Source: Streptomyces sp. CB02056 | Lineage (GTDB): Bacteria > Actinomycetota > Actinomycetes > Streptomycetales > Streptomycetaceae | Length of the DNA stretch: 64,000 nucleotides | Direction of reading: 5' to 3' | Assembly: GCF_001905545.1 (NCBI RefSeq) | Contig: NZ_LIPD01000001.1 | Span: 186,001 to 250,000, forward strand | The notes under the pieces: generated by a model | The model's input: only the letters and a program-made list of their open reading frames with translations | What the model was told of the DNA's origin: nothing | Databases searched by the model: none | Part shown: piece by piece, positions 34,225-44,543 of the stretch | Layout: every line of letters starts with the position of its first letter | How positions within the stretch are numbered: the stretch's first letter is position 1 | Translations under genes and position numbers: made by a program

Positions 34225-34614
34225 TCAGCCCCGTACCGCCGCGTCCCGCCCGAGCCGCAGGCACACCACGGCGAGCGGCAGTTCTATGCAGGAGGCCATG
34301 ACCAGCGCGGCGAGCACCGCGTGGCCCGGCCCGGCGCAGGCGATGTCGGCCAGCGCGTCCCCGGTGAGCAGCAGGGCCACCGCCGCGCCCGCCCACAGCG
34401 CGGCGGGGCTGCGGCGGCGCAGCAGCGCGTCCAGCGAGAGCAGGGCGGCGAACTCGGTGAGGTCGAGCACGACCCACGGGGTCTCGTGGCAGACGGCGAG
34501 GACCGCCAGCCAGGGCAGCAGCGCGACCGCGGCCAGGACCGGGACCTGGGCGAAGCGCGCGGGCAGGACGGACGAACGGGCGGGGCCGAGGGCAAGGGCG
34601 AAGGTGCCGCTCAC
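34225..34614 (-). CDS. small membrane protein, unknown function
   Basis: A 129-residue protein with four hydrophobic helices (VPVLAAVALLPWLAVLAV; LTEFAALLSLDALL; AALWAGAAVALLLTGDALAD; AVLAALVMASCIELPLAVVC). No family recognised. The GTG at 34614 overlaps the stop of the upstream gene by four bases (GTGA), which decides the start and shows coupling. Partner of the cytoplasmic protein at 34611-35186. Confidence 0.7.
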   Translation of the reverse strand: MSGTFALALGPARSSVLPARFAQVPVLAAVALLPWLAVLAVCHETPWVVLDLTEFAALLSLDALLRRRSPAALWAGAAVALLLTGDALADIACAGPGHAVLAALVMASCIELPLAVVCLRLGRDAAVRG

Positions 34615-35186
34615 GCCGCACCCCGGCCGCGCTCCCGGACCCGCTCCAGCGGCAGCCGCTCGGCGGCCCCGCCCGCCGTGTGCTCGACCCGCACCGCGTC
34701 GAACGGCCCCTCGGCCCAGGCGACCCAGAACCGGTCGGCCACCGTGACCGCCTCGGCCGTCGAGCACACCCGGCGGAACGGCCGCCGCCCGATGAACACC
34801 ACCGCGGGCGCCGTGCCGTCGGCCGCCAGCCGGCCCCAGGCCAGCACGTGCCGGCTCCGCCCGGCGGAGGGGCAGTGCCGGGCCCCGCGCAGCAGGTGCG
34901 GGGTGAGCCGGGCGGCGACCAGGACGTCGGCCAACTCCCCGTACTGGTACAGCTCCAGCGCGGCGCGGCCGCGGCCGGACGCGACGCAGCGGACCGACCA
35001 GGGGCCGGCCCCGGCGGGCAGCGCGCCCTCCGGCAGCTCCCCTTCCTGCAGCGTCTCCTCCGGCAGGGCTCCTGCCGGCAGCGCCCGCTCCGGCAGCGCC
35101 TCCTGGGCCGCCGCCGCTCCGGCGGCACTCCCGGGGCCGGGCCGCCCGTGCGGCGGAGTGGCGGAGTGCGGTGCAGTGCTCGTCAT
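34611..35186 (-). CDS. uncharacterised protein with Leu-Pro-Glu-Gly repeats
   Basis: A 191-residue protein without a signal peptide. Residues ~28-60 hold an irregular repeat of about five residues (LPERALPAGALPEETLQEGE continuing LPEGALPAG). The rest is a compact domain, perhaps alpha/beta (LELYQYGELADVLVAARLTP; HVLAWGRLAADGTAPAVVFI), with several Arg/Cys. No family recognised. It is the first gene of a coupled pair with a small membrane protein and is divergent from a two-component operon, with a 24-bp palindrome between. Start at 35186; 35234 is possible but would place the palindrome nearer the coding region. Confidence 0.65.
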   Translation of the reverse strand: MTSTAPHSATPPHGRPGPGSAAGAAAAQEALPERALPAGALPEETLQEGELPEGALPAGAGPWSVRCVASGRGRAALELYQYGELADVLVAARLTPHLLRGARHCPSAGRSRHVLAWGRLAADGTAPAVVFIGRRPFRRVCSTAEAVTVADRFWVAWAEGPFDAVRVEHTAGGAAERLPLERVRERGRGAA

Positions 35187-35242
35187 GCCCTCAAGCCTTC
35201 CGCCCGGACCCCCCTCCTGTCGGTGGTGCTCCACACCGAATC

Positions 35243-35266
35243 GGGGGTGTAGCTAGCTACACCCCC
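35243..35266. promoter_or_regulatory. 24-bp perfect palindrome in a divergent promoter
   Basis: Half-site GGGGGTGTAGCT followed directly by its complement AGCTACACCCCC, with no mismatch. It sits 57 bases upstream of the hypothetical gene pair and 56 bases before the kinase start, so close to equidistant. A plus-strand TACGCT -10 (35309-35314) lies downstream, seven bases before the kinase ATG. Likely operator, possibly for the response regulator encoded in the operon. Confidence 0.75.
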
Positions 35267-35321
35267 ATCGGGAACCCCCCTTCATGGCGGCTCGTGATCA
35301 CCGGGCCCTACGCTGTCGGCC

Positions 35322-36536
35322 ATGCCCTCCACCACGTTGCGCCGAGCGTTCGTCAGGAGCCTCCGGCGCCCCCCGTGGTCGCCCGAGGTCTGGCGGGACG
35401 TCCGCTTCACCGCCGCCGGGATACCCGTGGCGCTGCCGGTCTGGCTGGCCGTCACCGAGTCGAAGCTGCTCTTCCCGGTGCTCGCCGCCGTCCTGCTCTG
35501 CACCCACCCGCTGACCGCCGTCCAACGCGGCCGGCTGCGCGCCCTGTACGGGGTGGAGGTGCCGCGGCTGCGCCCGCCGACGGGGCGCCGGGTCTGGCTG
35601 CTCGGGGTGACCTGGCGCCAGGTCCTCCACCACCTGGTGGCCGGCCCGCTGCTGGCGGCGGGCGCCCTGGTGGTGCTGTACGCCTGGGCGGCCGCCGTGG
35701 TGCTGGCCACCGTGTACGGCTGGATCTGGCTGCTGCCCGCCGGCACCGCGCTGCGCACCGGCCTCGCCGGGGAGGACGTCCTGCTCACCCTCGGCGGGGT
35801 GCTGCTGCTGGCGGTGCTCCCGCTGTCGGGCACCCAGCTGGCCCGGCTGGAGGTGTGGGTGGCCCGGCGGCTGCTCGGCCCGGACCGGGCGGAGGCGCTG
35901 GAGCGGCGGGTCGAGGAGATCGCCGAGAGCCGGGCCGGCCTGGTCGACGCGGTGGACGCCGAGCGCCGCCGGATCGAGCGCGACCTGCACGACGGCGCCC
36001 AGCAGCGGCTCACCTCCCTCGCGATGAACCTGGGCCTGGCCCGGCGCACCCTCAAGGACGTGCCGCCCGAGGTGATGCAGGTGATCATCGACGCGCACGA
36101 GGAGGCCCAGGCGGCCATCGACGAGCTGCGCGACCTGGTCCGCGGCCTGCACCCCGCCGTCCTGGAGGACCGCGGCCTGGACGCGGCGCTGTCCGGCATC
36201 GCCGCTCGCGCCCCGCTGCCGGTGCGCCTGGACGTCGACCTCTCCGAGCAGATCGCCCCGACCGTCGAGGCGGTCGCCTACTTCACCGTCTCCGAGGCGC
36301 TCACCAACGTGGCCAAGCACGCCAGGGCCCGCCGGGTCGACCTCTCGGTGCGGACGACCGGCGGCCGGCTGCGCCTGGTCATCAGCGACGACGGCGTGGG
36401 CGGCGCGGACGCCTCGCGCGGCACCGGGCTCACCGGTCTGCGCAAGCGCGCCGCCTCGGTCGACGGCACGATGTCCGTTCTCAGCCCCCTCGGGGGCCCC
36501 ACCACCATCACCGTGGAGTTGCCGTGCGCGCTGTGA
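35322..36536 (+). CDS. NarL-type sensor histidine kinase
   Basis: A 404-residue kinase. An N-terminal sensor region with four hydrophobic segments (AAGIPVALPVWLAVTESK; HHLVAGPLLAAGALVVLYAW; AAAVVLATVYGWIWLLPAG; LTLGGVLLLAVLPLSG) leads to the HisKA_3 helix with His223 (ERRRIERDLHDGAQQRLTSL) and a complete HATPase: SEALTNVAKHA (N), ISDDGVGGAD (D/G1), GTGLTGLRKRA (G2). A TACGCT -10 ends seven bases before the ATG and no SD is seen, so the transcript is probably leaderless. First gene of a kinase-regulator-DUF4097 operon. Confidence 0.93.
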   Translation: MPSTTLRRAFVRSLRRPPWSPEVWRDVRFTAAGIPVALPVWLAVTESKLLFPVLAAVLLCTHPLTAVQRGRLRALYGVEVPRLRPPTGRRVWLLGVTWRQVLHHLVAGPLLAAGALVVLYAWAAAVVLATVYGWIWLLPAGTALRTGLAGEDVLLTLGGVLLLAVLPLSGTQLARLEVWVARRLLGPDRAEALERRVEEIAESRAGLVDAVDAERRRIERDLHDGAQQRLTSLAMNLGLARRTLKDVPPEVMQVIIDAHEEAQAAIDELRDLVRGLHPAVLEDRGLDAALSGIAARAPLPVRLDVDLSEQIAPTVEAVAYFTVSEALTNVAKHARARRVDLSVRTTGGRLRLVISDDGVGGADASRGTGLTGLRKRAASVDGTMSVLSPLGGPTTITVELPCAL

Positions 36537-37171
36537 TCGCCGAGGACTCGGTCCTGCTGAGGGTCGGCCTGGTCAAGGTCCTGGAGGCGGTGGGCTTCGA
36601 GGTCGTGGCCGCCGTCGGGGACGCCACCGAACTGCTGGCCGCCGTCGAGGAGCACCGCCCGAAGGTGGTGGTGGCCGACGTCCGGATGCCCCCGGGCTTC
36701 AGCGACGAGGGGGTGAAGGCGGCGATGGTGATCCGCCGGCAGTGGCCGGACACCGCCGTCCTGCTGCTCTCCCAGTACGTGGAGGAGCGCTACGCCGCGG
36801 ACCTGCTGGCGACCAACACCAGCGGCGTCGGCTACCTGCTCAAGCAGCGGGTCGCCAACGTCGACGACTTCGTGGACGCGCTCCAGCGGGTCGCCGAGGG
36901 CGGCACCGCGCTGGACCCGGAGGTGGTCGCCCAGCTGCTGGTGCGCCGCCGGCACCGGGACCCGGTGGAGAAGCTGACCCCGCGCGAGCGCGACGTGCTC
37001 GCACTGATGGCGGAGGGCCGCTCCAACGCGGCGATCGCCGGCTCGCTGGTGGTCAGCGACAGCGCGGTGGCCAAGCACATCAACTCGATCTTCACCAAGC
37101 TCGAACTGCCGCAGGCCGAGGACAGCCACCGCCGGGTGATGGCGGTGCTGCGCTTCCTGGAGGTCGGGTAG
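36524..37171 (+). CDS. NarL/LuxR-type response regulator
   Basis: A 215-residue response regulator, partner of the kinase upstream. Receiver: VIAEDSVLLRVGLVK with the acidic pair, Asp52 in VVADVRMPPG, Ser/Tyr at LLSQYVEERYA, and Lys in YLLKQRV. Effector: LuxR-type HTH LTPRERDVLALMAEGRSNAA through VVSDSAVAKHINSIFTKLEL. The GTG at 36524 lies inside the kinase gene (13-base overlap) with GGAG six bases upstream. It could bind the palindrome at 35243-35266. Confidence 0.94.
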   Translation: MRAVIAEDSVLLRVGLVKVLEAVGFEVVAAVGDATELLAAVEEHRPKVVVADVRMPPGFSDEGVKAAMVIRRQWPDTAVLLLSQYVEERYAADLLATNTSGVGYLLKQRVANVDDFVDALQRVAEGGTALDPEVVAQLLVRRRHRDPVEKLTPRERDVLALMAEGRSNAAIAGSLVVSDSAVAKHINSIFTKLELPQAEDSHRRVMAVLRFLEVG

Positions 37172-37173
37172 CG

Positions 37174-37998
37174 GTGAAGGGGGTGAAGGGCTGGCGGGCC
37201 ACCGGGACGCTCGTGATCGTCCTGGTCATGATCGGTGCCGGACTGCAGACCTGGTCGATGGCGGTGCAGCAGCGCACCAGCAGCAGTCGGCCGTACGACG
37301 AGGAGATCCACCGGGTCCAGCTGGAGACCGGCCCCGCGTCGGTCCGGGTGCGGGCCGGACGGGAGGGCCACGTGGTGGTCCGGCAGAGCCTGGACTGGCT
37401 GGTGCGCAAGCCGGTGGTGTCCGCCGTCTTCGACAAGGGCGTGCTCACGGTCGGGATGCACTGCCGGCTGATCCTGCCGTTCGTGGACCTCGGCTGCGGT
37501 GCCGAGATCGAGCTGGAGGTGCCGGCCGCGACCGAGGTGTCCGGCTCGGTGACCTCCGGCTCCGTCCAGGTGGAGGGCCTGAGCGGGGACGTGAGGCTGG
37601 ACCTGACCTCCGGCCAGCTGCTGCTGTCCGACACCTCCGGGAACGTGACCGTGCACGCCACCTCCGGTCTGGTGCAGGGCACCAACCTGAGCGCCCCGCG
37701 GTTGACGGCGCAGCTCACCTCGGGCTCGGTGCAGCTGAGCTTCGCGAGGGCTCCGCGCGAGGTGGACGCCACGGCCACCTCCGGCTCGGTGGAGATGAGC
37801 CTGCCGAAGGACAGTCGCTACGCCGTCTCCAGCGAGGTCGGCAGCGGCAACGGCCGGATCGACCCGGGGCTGGCGGACTCGGCGAGCCCGAACCGGGTGC
37901 ACGCCGCGGTCACCTCCGGGTCGATCTCCATCGCTCCGGCGCCGGCCTCGTCGGCGCCCACCGCCCCGGCGGCTCCGTCGGCCTCGCCGGCCCCGTAG
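37174..37998 (+). CDS. DUF4097-type membrane-anchored beta-repeat protein
   Basis: A 274-residue protein with one N-terminal membrane helix (ATGTLVIVLVMIGAGLQTW) and then a repetitive beta-helix-like domain of the DUF4097/adhesin-like family. The turn T(S)SGSV/L recurs at roughly 20-residue steps (SVTSGSVQV; DLTSGQLLL; HATSGLVQG; QLTSGSVQL; ATSGSVEM; AVTSGSIS). A Pro/Ser/Ala tail ends the protein (APASSAPTAPAAPSASPAP). It begins two bases after the regulator stop, so the kinase may monitor, or be controlled by, this surface protein. The GTG at 37174 or 37183 may start. Function of the family is not established. Confidence 0.8.
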   Translation: MKGVKGWRATGTLVIVLVMIGAGLQTWSMAVQQRTSSSRPYDEEIHRVQLETGPASVRVRAGREGHVVVRQSLDWLVRKPVVSAVFDKGVLTVGMHCRLILPFVDLGCGAEIELEVPAATEVSGSVTSGSVQVEGLSGDVRLDLTSGQLLLSDTSGNVTVHATSGLVQGTNLSAPRLTAQLTSGSVQLSFARAPREVDATATSGSVEMSLPKDSRYAVSSEVGSGNGRIDPGLADSASPNRVHAAVTSGSISIAPAPASSAPTAPAAPSASPAP

Positions 37999-37999
37999 C

Positions 38000-38079
38000 G
38001 GAGGCGGCCCGTTCCGGAGGCGTCCGGTGGCGGAGGCGGCCGGTAAGGGAGGCATCCGGTGGCCGAGGCGCCCCGTAGC
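38000..38079 (+). repeat. five 16-bp tandem repeats after the DUF4097 gene
   Basis: Units start at 38000, 38016, 38032, 38048 and 38064: GGAGGCGGCCCGTTCC, GGAGGCGTCCGGTGGC, GGAGGCGGCCGGTAAG, GGAGGCATCCGGTGGC, CGAGGCGCCCCGTAGC. The period is exact while bases vary. The gene's stop lies just before the first unit. Non-coding; no known function. Confidence 0.85.
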
Positions 38080-38165
38080 GGGGGAGCCCCGGCGCGGGCG
38101 GAGGCCGCTCACCCGGGTGGGGGACAATGGAGAGTCCCGTCCCCACCACCCGAGGTCAGCCGCGC

Positions 38166-39347
38166 ATGACAGTCACGCCCGCACCCACCGCGTCCGGCAC
38201 CGCGTCCGGCACCGAGTTCGCGCCGCTCGACATCGGCCCGATCCAGGTGTGGCCGCCCGTCGTGCTGGCGCCGATGGCCGGCATCACCAACGCGCCGTTC
38301 CGCACCCTGTGCCGCGAGCAGAGCGGCGGCAAGGGGCTGTACGTCTCGGAGATGATCACCACCCGGGCGCTGGTCGAGCGCAACGCCAAGACCATGCAGC
38401 TGATCAAGTTCGACCCGAGCGAGAAGCCGCGCTCCATCCAGCTGTACGGGGTGGACCCGGTGACCGTCGGCAAGGCCGCCCGGATGATCTCCGAGGAGGG
38501 CCTGGCCGACCACATCGACCTCAACTTCGGCTGCCCCGTCCCCAAGGTCACCCGCAAGGGCGGCGGCTCGGCGCTGCCGTACAAGCGCAACCTGCTGCGC
38601 GAGATCCTGCGCGAGGCCGTCGCCAACGCGGGCGACCTGCCGGTGACCATGAAGATGCGCAAGGGCATCGACGACGACCACCTCACCTACCTGGACGCCG
38701 GCCGGATCGGCGCCGAGGAGGGGGTGGCCGCGATCGCCCTGCACGGGCGCACCGCCGCCCAGCACTACGGCGGCACGGCCGACTGGTCGGCGATCGCCCG
38801 GCTGCGCGAGTCCGTCCCGGCGCACATCCCGGTGCTGGGCAACGGGGACATCTGGTCGGCCGACGACGCGCTGCGGATGATGCGCGAGACCGGCTGCGAC
38901 GGCGTGGTGGTGGGCCGCGGCTGCCTGGGCCGGCCGTGGCTGTTCAAGGACCTGGTCGCGATCTTCGAGGGCGACGTGGACTACGCCCGCCCCGACTTCG
39001 GCTACGTGGCCGCGGCGATGGTGCGGCACGCGCAGCTGCTCGGCGAGTGGCTGGGCGACGAGGCGCGCGGCGTGATCGACTTCCGCAAGCACGTGGCCTG
39101 GTACACCAAGGGCTTCTCGGTCGGCTCCGAGCTGCGGGTGCGGCTGGCCGGCTCCTCCTCGTTGGCCGAACTGGCCGAAACCCTCGCCCAGGTGGAGCAG
39201 TCCCAGGGCTGGCCGGACGGTGCGGACGGCCCGCGCGGGCGGACCAGCGGCAACAACCGGGTGGTCCTGCCGGAGGGCTGGTTGGACGATCCGTACGACT
39301 GCGCCCGCCCGGGTGCTGACGCCGAATCGGACACCTCCGGCGGATGA
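38166..39347 (+). CDS. dusB: tRNA-dihydrouridine synthase
   Basis: A 393-residue FMN enzyme that reduces uridines in the tRNA D-loop with NADPH. The TIM barrel shows VVLAPMAGITNAPFR, SEMITTRALV, IQLYGVDP, and DLNFGCPVPKVTRKGGGSAL with the catalytic Cys in FGCP, then KMRKGIDDDH, LHGRTAAQHYGG, IPVLGNGDI and VVVGRGCLGRPW. The C-terminal helical domain (FRKHVAWYTKGF) binds tRNA. Actinobacterial DusB type. ATG at 38166; an in-frame ATG at 38127 coincides with a GACAAT -10 (38118-38123) and so is unlikely. A strong terminator follows. Confidence 0.95.
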   Translation: MTVTPAPTASGTASGTEFAPLDIGPIQVWPPVVLAPMAGITNAPFRTLCREQSGGKGLYVSEMITTRALVERNAKTMQLIKFDPSEKPRSIQLYGVDPVTVGKAARMISEEGLADHIDLNFGCPVPKVTRKGGGSALPYKRNLLREILREAVANAGDLPVTMKMRKGIDDDHLTYLDAGRIGAEEGVAAIALHGRTAAQHYGGTADWSAIARLRESVPAHIPVLGNGDIWSADDALRMMRETGCDGVVVGRGCLGRPWLFKDLVAIFEGDVDYARPDFGYVAAAMVRHAQLLGEWLGDEARGVIDFRKHVAWYTKGFSVGSELRVRLAGSSSLAELAETLAQVEQSQGWPDGADGPRGRTSGNNRVVLPEGWLDDPYDCARPGADAESDTSGG

Positions 39348-39399
39348 TCTGTACGACCTGGCGAAAATGACCCGTTCGGGTCGATGGCCACCTGGTCCC

Positions 39400-39435
39400 A
39401 GCCCTCTTGTCCATCATGGACAAGAGGGCTCCTTT
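39400..39435 (+). terminator. rho-independent terminator after dusB
   Basis: AGCCCTCTTGTCCA-TCA-TGGACAAGAGGGCT is a perfect 14-bp stem followed by CCTTTTC. This is the clearest intrinsic terminator in the window, with a real T-run. Confidence 0.92.
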
Positions 39436-39911
39436 TCGGCGTCCGAACGTCACGGAGCGGGCACGTTTCTGGACACAGTGCGACGATCGGCGCAGGCGCT
39501 CTACGTTCGACCGGTGAGACGCTCTGGTGACGCTTGCCACACGGGGTGGGGGCTGACGGCCGGTCAGTGGACGAAATGGACAGGTCGGCTGTGAATCGCT
39601 TCCCGAAGTCGGTCGACCGGTGATCGGGCGATCCGGGTGCAGGAAATCAAGCCGGGGCAACGCCATGGACCCGCGGTCGCTACGGTGCGTCCGGATCGCA
39701 CGATCTTCGCGGGCGCATGCCTTCAAGAGTTGAATGCTTGCTCGCGTCAGGCGGACGATTTCACCAACAGAGGTGAACGCCTTTATGTGCTTTCGATCTA
39801 GCGGGTTACCGCTGGGTACCAGCCTCGGGTGGCCTATTCAGGGCAGAGAAGTGCCTTCGAAATGGGTATGTTCTCCGGCGTCAGGGCAACCGCGTACGAG
39901 GAGACCGACCC
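39436..39911 (+). promoter_or_regulatory. long upstream region of ppdK
   Basis: About 475 bases between the dusB terminator and ppdK with no supported gene. Base composition is clearly less GC-rich than the neighbours over 39720-39870 (for example ATTTCACCAACAGAGGTGAA, which holds a small TTCACC/GGTGAA dyad at 39760-39776). The region probably holds the ppdK promoter and 5' leader. No single -10 stands out. Confidence 0.5.
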
Positions 39912-42620
<2,709 letters not shown>

Positions 42621-42725
42621 GGAGGGTAGGCATCCCCACCTCACGCGCGGGCACGACTGACCGCTTCCCCTCCCGTCGGGAGGGCGTACACCGGAGCTCG
42701 GCGCAGGAGAACCGGCGTACGTGAC

Positions 42726-42771
42726 ACGGCCGGGCGGGAACGGACAACGGCGTCCGTTCCCGCCCGGCCGT
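42726..42771 (+). terminator. 20-bp perfect hairpin after ppdK
   Basis: ACGGCCGGGCGGGAACGGAC (42726-42745) pairs fully with 42752-42771 around AACGGC. It lies about 105 bases past the ppdK stop and 95 bases before the ribonuclease gene. Likely terminator; no T-run. Confidence 0.8.
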
Positions 42772-42865
42772 ACGTCCGCGTACGGGCCGGCGCACCGGCC
42801 GGTGTGGCGGCGGCCACGTGTGTACCTGGCCCGGCCCGGCCCGGCCGCCTGCCAAGCTGGACCGC

Positions 42866-43405
42866 ATGACCAACCGCAGAAACCCGCTCGTGGCCGTGGC
42901 CGTGCTGATCCTGGCGGTCCTGGCCGGGGCCGGGTACCTCCTCGCCAACCAGGGGAGCGGCCACCCCAAGGCCGCCGCGAGCGCCACCACGAGCGCGGCC
43001 GCCGGTGCCACGACGTCCGGGTCCACGGCGCCCAAGCCCTCGGCCCCCAAGCCGAGCCCGCCCGCCGGGGGCGCCGGTACCACCCCCGCCGCGGCCGGCA
43101 CCTGGGTCCCGACCGACCCGGCCATGGCCGACGTCTGCCGCACCAAGCTCCCCAGCCAGGCCCAGGACACCCTCGGCCTGATCGCCAAGGGCGGCCCCTA
43201 CCCGTACAACCGCGACGGCATCGTCTTCGAGAACCGCGAGAGCCGCCTCCCCAAGAAGTCCGGCGGCTACTACCACGAGTACACCGTCGTCACCCCCGGC
43301 TCCAACGACCGCGGCACCCGCCGCGTGGTGACCGGCGACTCCGGCGAGCAGTACTGGTCCGCCGACCACTACGCCACCTTCCAGGAGATCGACTCCCGCT
43401 GCTGA
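42866..43405 (+). CDS. secreted guanyl-specific ribonuclease (RNase Sa/barnase family)
   Basis: A 179-residue protein. A signal or membrane anchor (PLVAVAVLILAVLAGAGYLL) is followed by a ~65-residue Ala/Thr/Ser/Pro linker and a ~95-residue RNase Sa-type domain: DVCRTKLPSQAQDTLGLIAK, GGPYPYNRDGIVFENRESRL, YYHEYTVVTPG, RGTRRVVTG, and YWSADHYATFQEIDSRC. The general base Glu (HEYTV), the Arg (RRVV) and the acid His (DHYATF) of RNase Sa are all in place, as is the Cys pair joining the ends. It cleaves RNA after guanine outside the cell. No barstar-like inhibitor gene lies adjacent. ATG at 42866. Confidence 0.93.
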   Translation: MTNRRNPLVAVAVLILAVLAGAGYLLANQGSGHPKAAASATTSAAAGATTSGSTAPKPSAPKPSPPAGGAGTTPAAAGTWVPTDPAMADVCRTKLPSQAQDTLGLIAKGGPYPYNRDGIVFENRESRLPKKSGGYYHEYTVVTPGSNDRGTRRVVTGDSGEQYWSADHYATFQEIDSRC

Positions 43406-43435
43406 GCCGGGCCTCGGCAGCCCTTGCCGCGCCCC

Positions 43436-44431
43436 TCACCGGGCCCGGCGCCAGGTGACGCGGGGGTGGGGGGCGTGCGGGCCGGTGGTGACCAGGGCGG
43501 TGAGCTCGTGGAGCACCGGGGCCGGGTCGCGGCGGAGCTGGACCGGGGTGGTGCGGACCACCGGGAGGCCGGCGGCGGTGAGGCGGTTGGCGCGGGCGAG
43601 GCCCCGTTCGTGCTCGGCGGGGCGCAGGTGCCAGGCGCGGGAGTCGATCTCCAGGGCCACGCAGGCGTGCGGCCAGTAGGCGTCCGGGACGGCGAGGAAG
43701 CGGCCGTCCAGGAAGAGCACCGGGTTCCACAGCGGCTCCGGCAGCCCCGCGTGCGCCAGCAGGTCGCGGGCCTCGCCCTCCACCACCGACCGCACCCCGA
43801 CCGTCAGGTCCTCCACCACCCGGGCCACCTGGGGCAGTCCGAGCGCACCCGGGCGGGACAGCAACTGGTCGAGCAGCTCGCCGAGTTCGCAGTGCCGCCG
43901 CTGGACGGCCTCCGCGCACAGCGCCCGGAACCGGCGCTGCCCGGTCTCCCCCGGCGCGAGGTCGGCCAGCGCCCGGGCGACGGTGGTGCTCCACAGCCCG
44001 TCGTCCCGCTCGAAGCCGCCCGGCATCGCCCCGGAGGCCCGGTGGATCCGGACGAACTCCCTGTCCCCGACCCGCCGTTGAGTCGGGATCAGGATGTCCA
44101 CGGCGTTCAGGTCGGACGGGTGTCCGGCGCTCGGCAGCCCGGCCTCGGCCAGCACCGCGAAGCCGGTCAGCAGCACCTCCCCGGCCCGCGGGTCGCGGCC
44201 CTTCGGCGTCGCGTACGCCAGCGCGGCCCGCAGCTTCTGGTGGAACGTCAACCGGCCGCTCTGGAGGCAGATCACCCGGGGCAGGACCTGTTGCCAGGGC
44301 CCGCCCGGCCGCAGCCGGTGGGCGATGGTGCCGGAGGGCACCCCGAGCCGGCGCAGCTGCGCCCGGGTGGCGATGTGCTGCTGGTCGGCGCCGAGCAGGG
44401 CGACCGGGTCGAGGGGGTTCGCGCGGGTCAT
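43436..44431 (-). CDS. AbiEi-like wHTH protein with DUF559-like nuclease-fold C-terminus
   Basis: A 331-residue protein. The N-terminal ~60 residues resemble the winged helix of AbiEi-type (type IV) antitoxins (QQHIATRAQLRRLGVPSGTI; LRPGGPWQQVLPRVICLQSG). The C-terminal ~110 residues resemble the DUF559/Vsr-like PD-(D/E)xK fold: VVEGEARDLLAHAG, then VPDAYWPHACVALEIDSRAWH (PD ... ExD) and HERGLARANRLTAAGLPVVR. This domain combination recurs in actinobacteria without known function. A nuclease or DNA-binding role is possible. Start at 44431 (MTRANPLD); an ATG at 44473 is an alternative. Divergent from the ADP-ribosylglycohydrolase gene; no AbiEii toxin is present. Confidence 0.72.
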   Translation of the reverse strand: MTRANPLDPVALLGADQQHIATRAQLRRLGVPSGTIAHRLRPGGPWQQVLPRVICLQSGRLTFHQKLRAALAYATPKGRDPRAGEVLLTGFAVLAEAGLPSAGHPSDLNAVDILIPTQRRVGDREFVRIHRASGAMPGGFERDDGLWSTTVARALADLAPGETGQRRFRALCAEAVQRRHCELGELLDQLLSRPGALGLPQVARVVEDLTVGVRSVVEGEARDLLAHAGLPEPLWNPVLFLDGRFLAVPDAYWPHACVALEIDSRAWHLRPAEHERGLARANRLTAAGLPVVRTTPVQLRRDPAPVLHELTALVTTGPHAPHPRVTWRRAR

Positions 44432-44543
44432 GCCCCGGTGCCTGCCCGCCGGAATCGGAGGTATGCGAAACATCCCCCGTCGGTGGGGACACCGGCCACG
44501 GGTGTTGACGGGACGGCGGTCAACCCGGTGAGCTGGAGGGCAT

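Noticed and set aside
35286..35291. TGGCGG as a -35 element for the kinase at 35322
   Set aside because: It matches the consensus poorly; only the -10 TACGCT is reasonable.
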